A DNA stretch of 53,764 bases from Lentisphaeria bacterium (GTDB lineage Bacteria > Verrucomicrobiota > Lentisphaeria > Victivallales > UBA1829). How positions within the stretch are numbered: the stretch's first letter is position 1; each line of letters begins with the position of its first letter. The notes under the pieces are model-generated. The model saw only the letters and a list, made by a program, of their open reading frames with translations. It was not told the DNA's origin and ran no database searches. The DNA lies in contig JAFTIQ010000024.1 in assembly GCA_017456805.1 (NCBI GenBank), positions 1 to 53,764 of the forward strand, given 5' to 3'. Positions 53,178 to 53,764 of this stretch are shown piece by piece. The position numbers and the translations under genes are program-made.

Positions 53178-53489
53178 AAATATATCCTGTTCTGAGGTGT
53201 TTTCAGGTGCAATATAGCACGCCAACCGGAGATTTCAACCCGGAGATCTGAAATCAGAAAATAAATTTTAAGGTGATTTTTGTCCGAAAACGTTTCTATT
53301 TGTTTGAAATGACAGGATCCTGTTGTCTTTGCCCTTCCGGAAAGAGTGGAGCAGGAAGAAGCAAAAATAAGCTTGTCGTAGAATTCTTTTTCTGATTACG
53401 CTGAAAATTTGACATTTTTGCAGAAAAAGCTGAAAAATGACTTGACATTTTTCTGATATGCTGTATATTAAGGGATATCATTTAACGTG
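53178..53489. other. Promoter-bearing gap between larB and tRNA-His
   Basis: The right part holds the tRNA promoter. The remainder is AT-rich with no gene I can support; the lar operon promoter should be in the left part on the minus strand. Confidence 0.6.
53442..53469 (+). promoter_or_regulatory. Sigma-70 promoter of tRNA-His
   Basis: TTGACA at 53442-53447, 16-base spacer, TATATT at 53464-53469, tRNA start 20 bases later. Confidence 0.8.
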
Positions 53490-53566
53490 GTGGATGTAGC
53501 TCAGTTGGTTAGAGCGCCTGGTTGTGGCCCAGGAGGTCGCGGGTTCAAGTCCCGTTTTCCACCCCA
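53489..53566 (+). tRNA. tRNA-His (GTG), CCA and G-1 encoded
   Basis: Anticodon loop TTGTGGC on a CCTGG/CCAGG stem, T-loop TTCAAGT, discriminator C opposite an encoded G-1 (the His identity pair), CCA at 53564-53566. Confidence 0.94.
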
Positions 53567-53598
53567 TTTTTTTTGCCCGAATTCCGGGCAAAAAAAAT
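53567..53598. terminator. Bidirectional terminator after tRNA-His
   Basis: Run of T, stem GCCCG/CGGGC with a 5-base loop, run of A: works in either direction. Confidence 0.85.
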
Positions 53599-53601
53599 AA
53601 C

Positions 53602-53764
53602 GAAGCCGCAAGGCTTCACTTCACGCGGCGAAGCCGCTCTTCACTCAAAAGCCGCAGGCTTTTCTTCACATCTTCACTAAACTCCGGAAGCCTTGCTTGT
53701 GAAGACGCTCCATTTCATTCCGCTTGTGAAGGCGTTCCGCTATCGCTTCACTTGTGAAGTTGCC
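53602..53764. repeat. Cluster of short hairpins separated by CTTCAC
   Basis: Small palindromes GAAGCC-GCAA-GGCTTC (53602-53617), GCGGC-GAA-GCCGC (53625-53637) and AAAAGCC-GCA-GGCTTTT (53647-53663) are spaced by CTTCAC or TTCAC units; further GTGAAG units follow to the edge. No coding frame is believable here. Confidence 0.7.

Noticed and set aside
53524..53757. 77-codon frame over the tRNA-His end and repeats
   Set aside because: It begins inside the tRNA and runs through terminator and hairpin repeats; there is no ribosome site.

Overview
The window looks like a chromosome segment of a gut-type Lentisphaerae/Victivallales bacterium (PVC group). Three things suggest this: a prepilin leader of the FTLIELL type followed by an H-x9-DG-like tail, two zinc-ribbon/DUF4190/pseudopilin-like fusion proteins, and a cytoplasmic plus secreted glycosidase operon under an AraC regulator. 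Taxonomy is inferred from gene style only.

Region 1, about 1-12,100, reads as a mobile defence island. It opens with a truncated GH28-like fragment (minus strand) that abuts the tail of a lost plus-strand gene. Next comes a tightly overlapping trio: DUF1016 PDDEXK nuclease, SF2 helicase and GIY-YIG protein. A minus-strand operon follows: a prokaryotic viperin (pVip), two near-identical 38-40 aa acidic peptides absent from ordinary gene calls, a ClpP-like serine protease and an unknown 206 aa protein. It is preceded by a textbook sigma-54 (-24/-12) promoter. Upstream lie two more unknown genes, an AlpA/excisionase-like HTH gene and a tyrosine integrase (int1).

Region 2, 12,091-30,431, is a second integrative element. 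It is bounded by a 16-bp direct repeat that is exactly the 3' end, CCA included, of the tRNA-Met(CAT) gene at 30,416-30,491. It carries its own integrase (int2, a clear homologue of int1) beside the tRNA. Iteron-like repeats and small plasmid/phage-type genes sit at the other end. Its cargo is an AraC regulator and an eight-gene plus-strand operon: GH127-type beta-L-arabinofuranosidase, secreted TIM-barrel glycosidase, PHP/DUF3604 protein, GH106-type alpha-L-rhamnosidase, SGNH esterase, prepilin-like protein, GH42-like glycosidase and secreted metallophosphatase. This suggests use of arabinose/rhamnose-rich pectic side chains. The two elements appear to sit in tandem at one tRNA site.

Region 3, 30,500-53,764, is ordinary chromosome: a TPR protein with two phosphoethanolamine-transferase-like membrane enzymes, a NagD-like HAD phosphatase, a UvrD/PcrA helicase, a PurO-type IMP cyclohydrolase, a large membrane protein, a WecA/MraY-type transferase, an IclR regulator, a GH36 alpha-galactosidase, the fusion-protein pair, and a six-gene overlapping operon larB-larC-larE-SGNH-pepD-esterase. 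The window ends with tRNA-His, a terminator and a cluster of short hairpin repeats.
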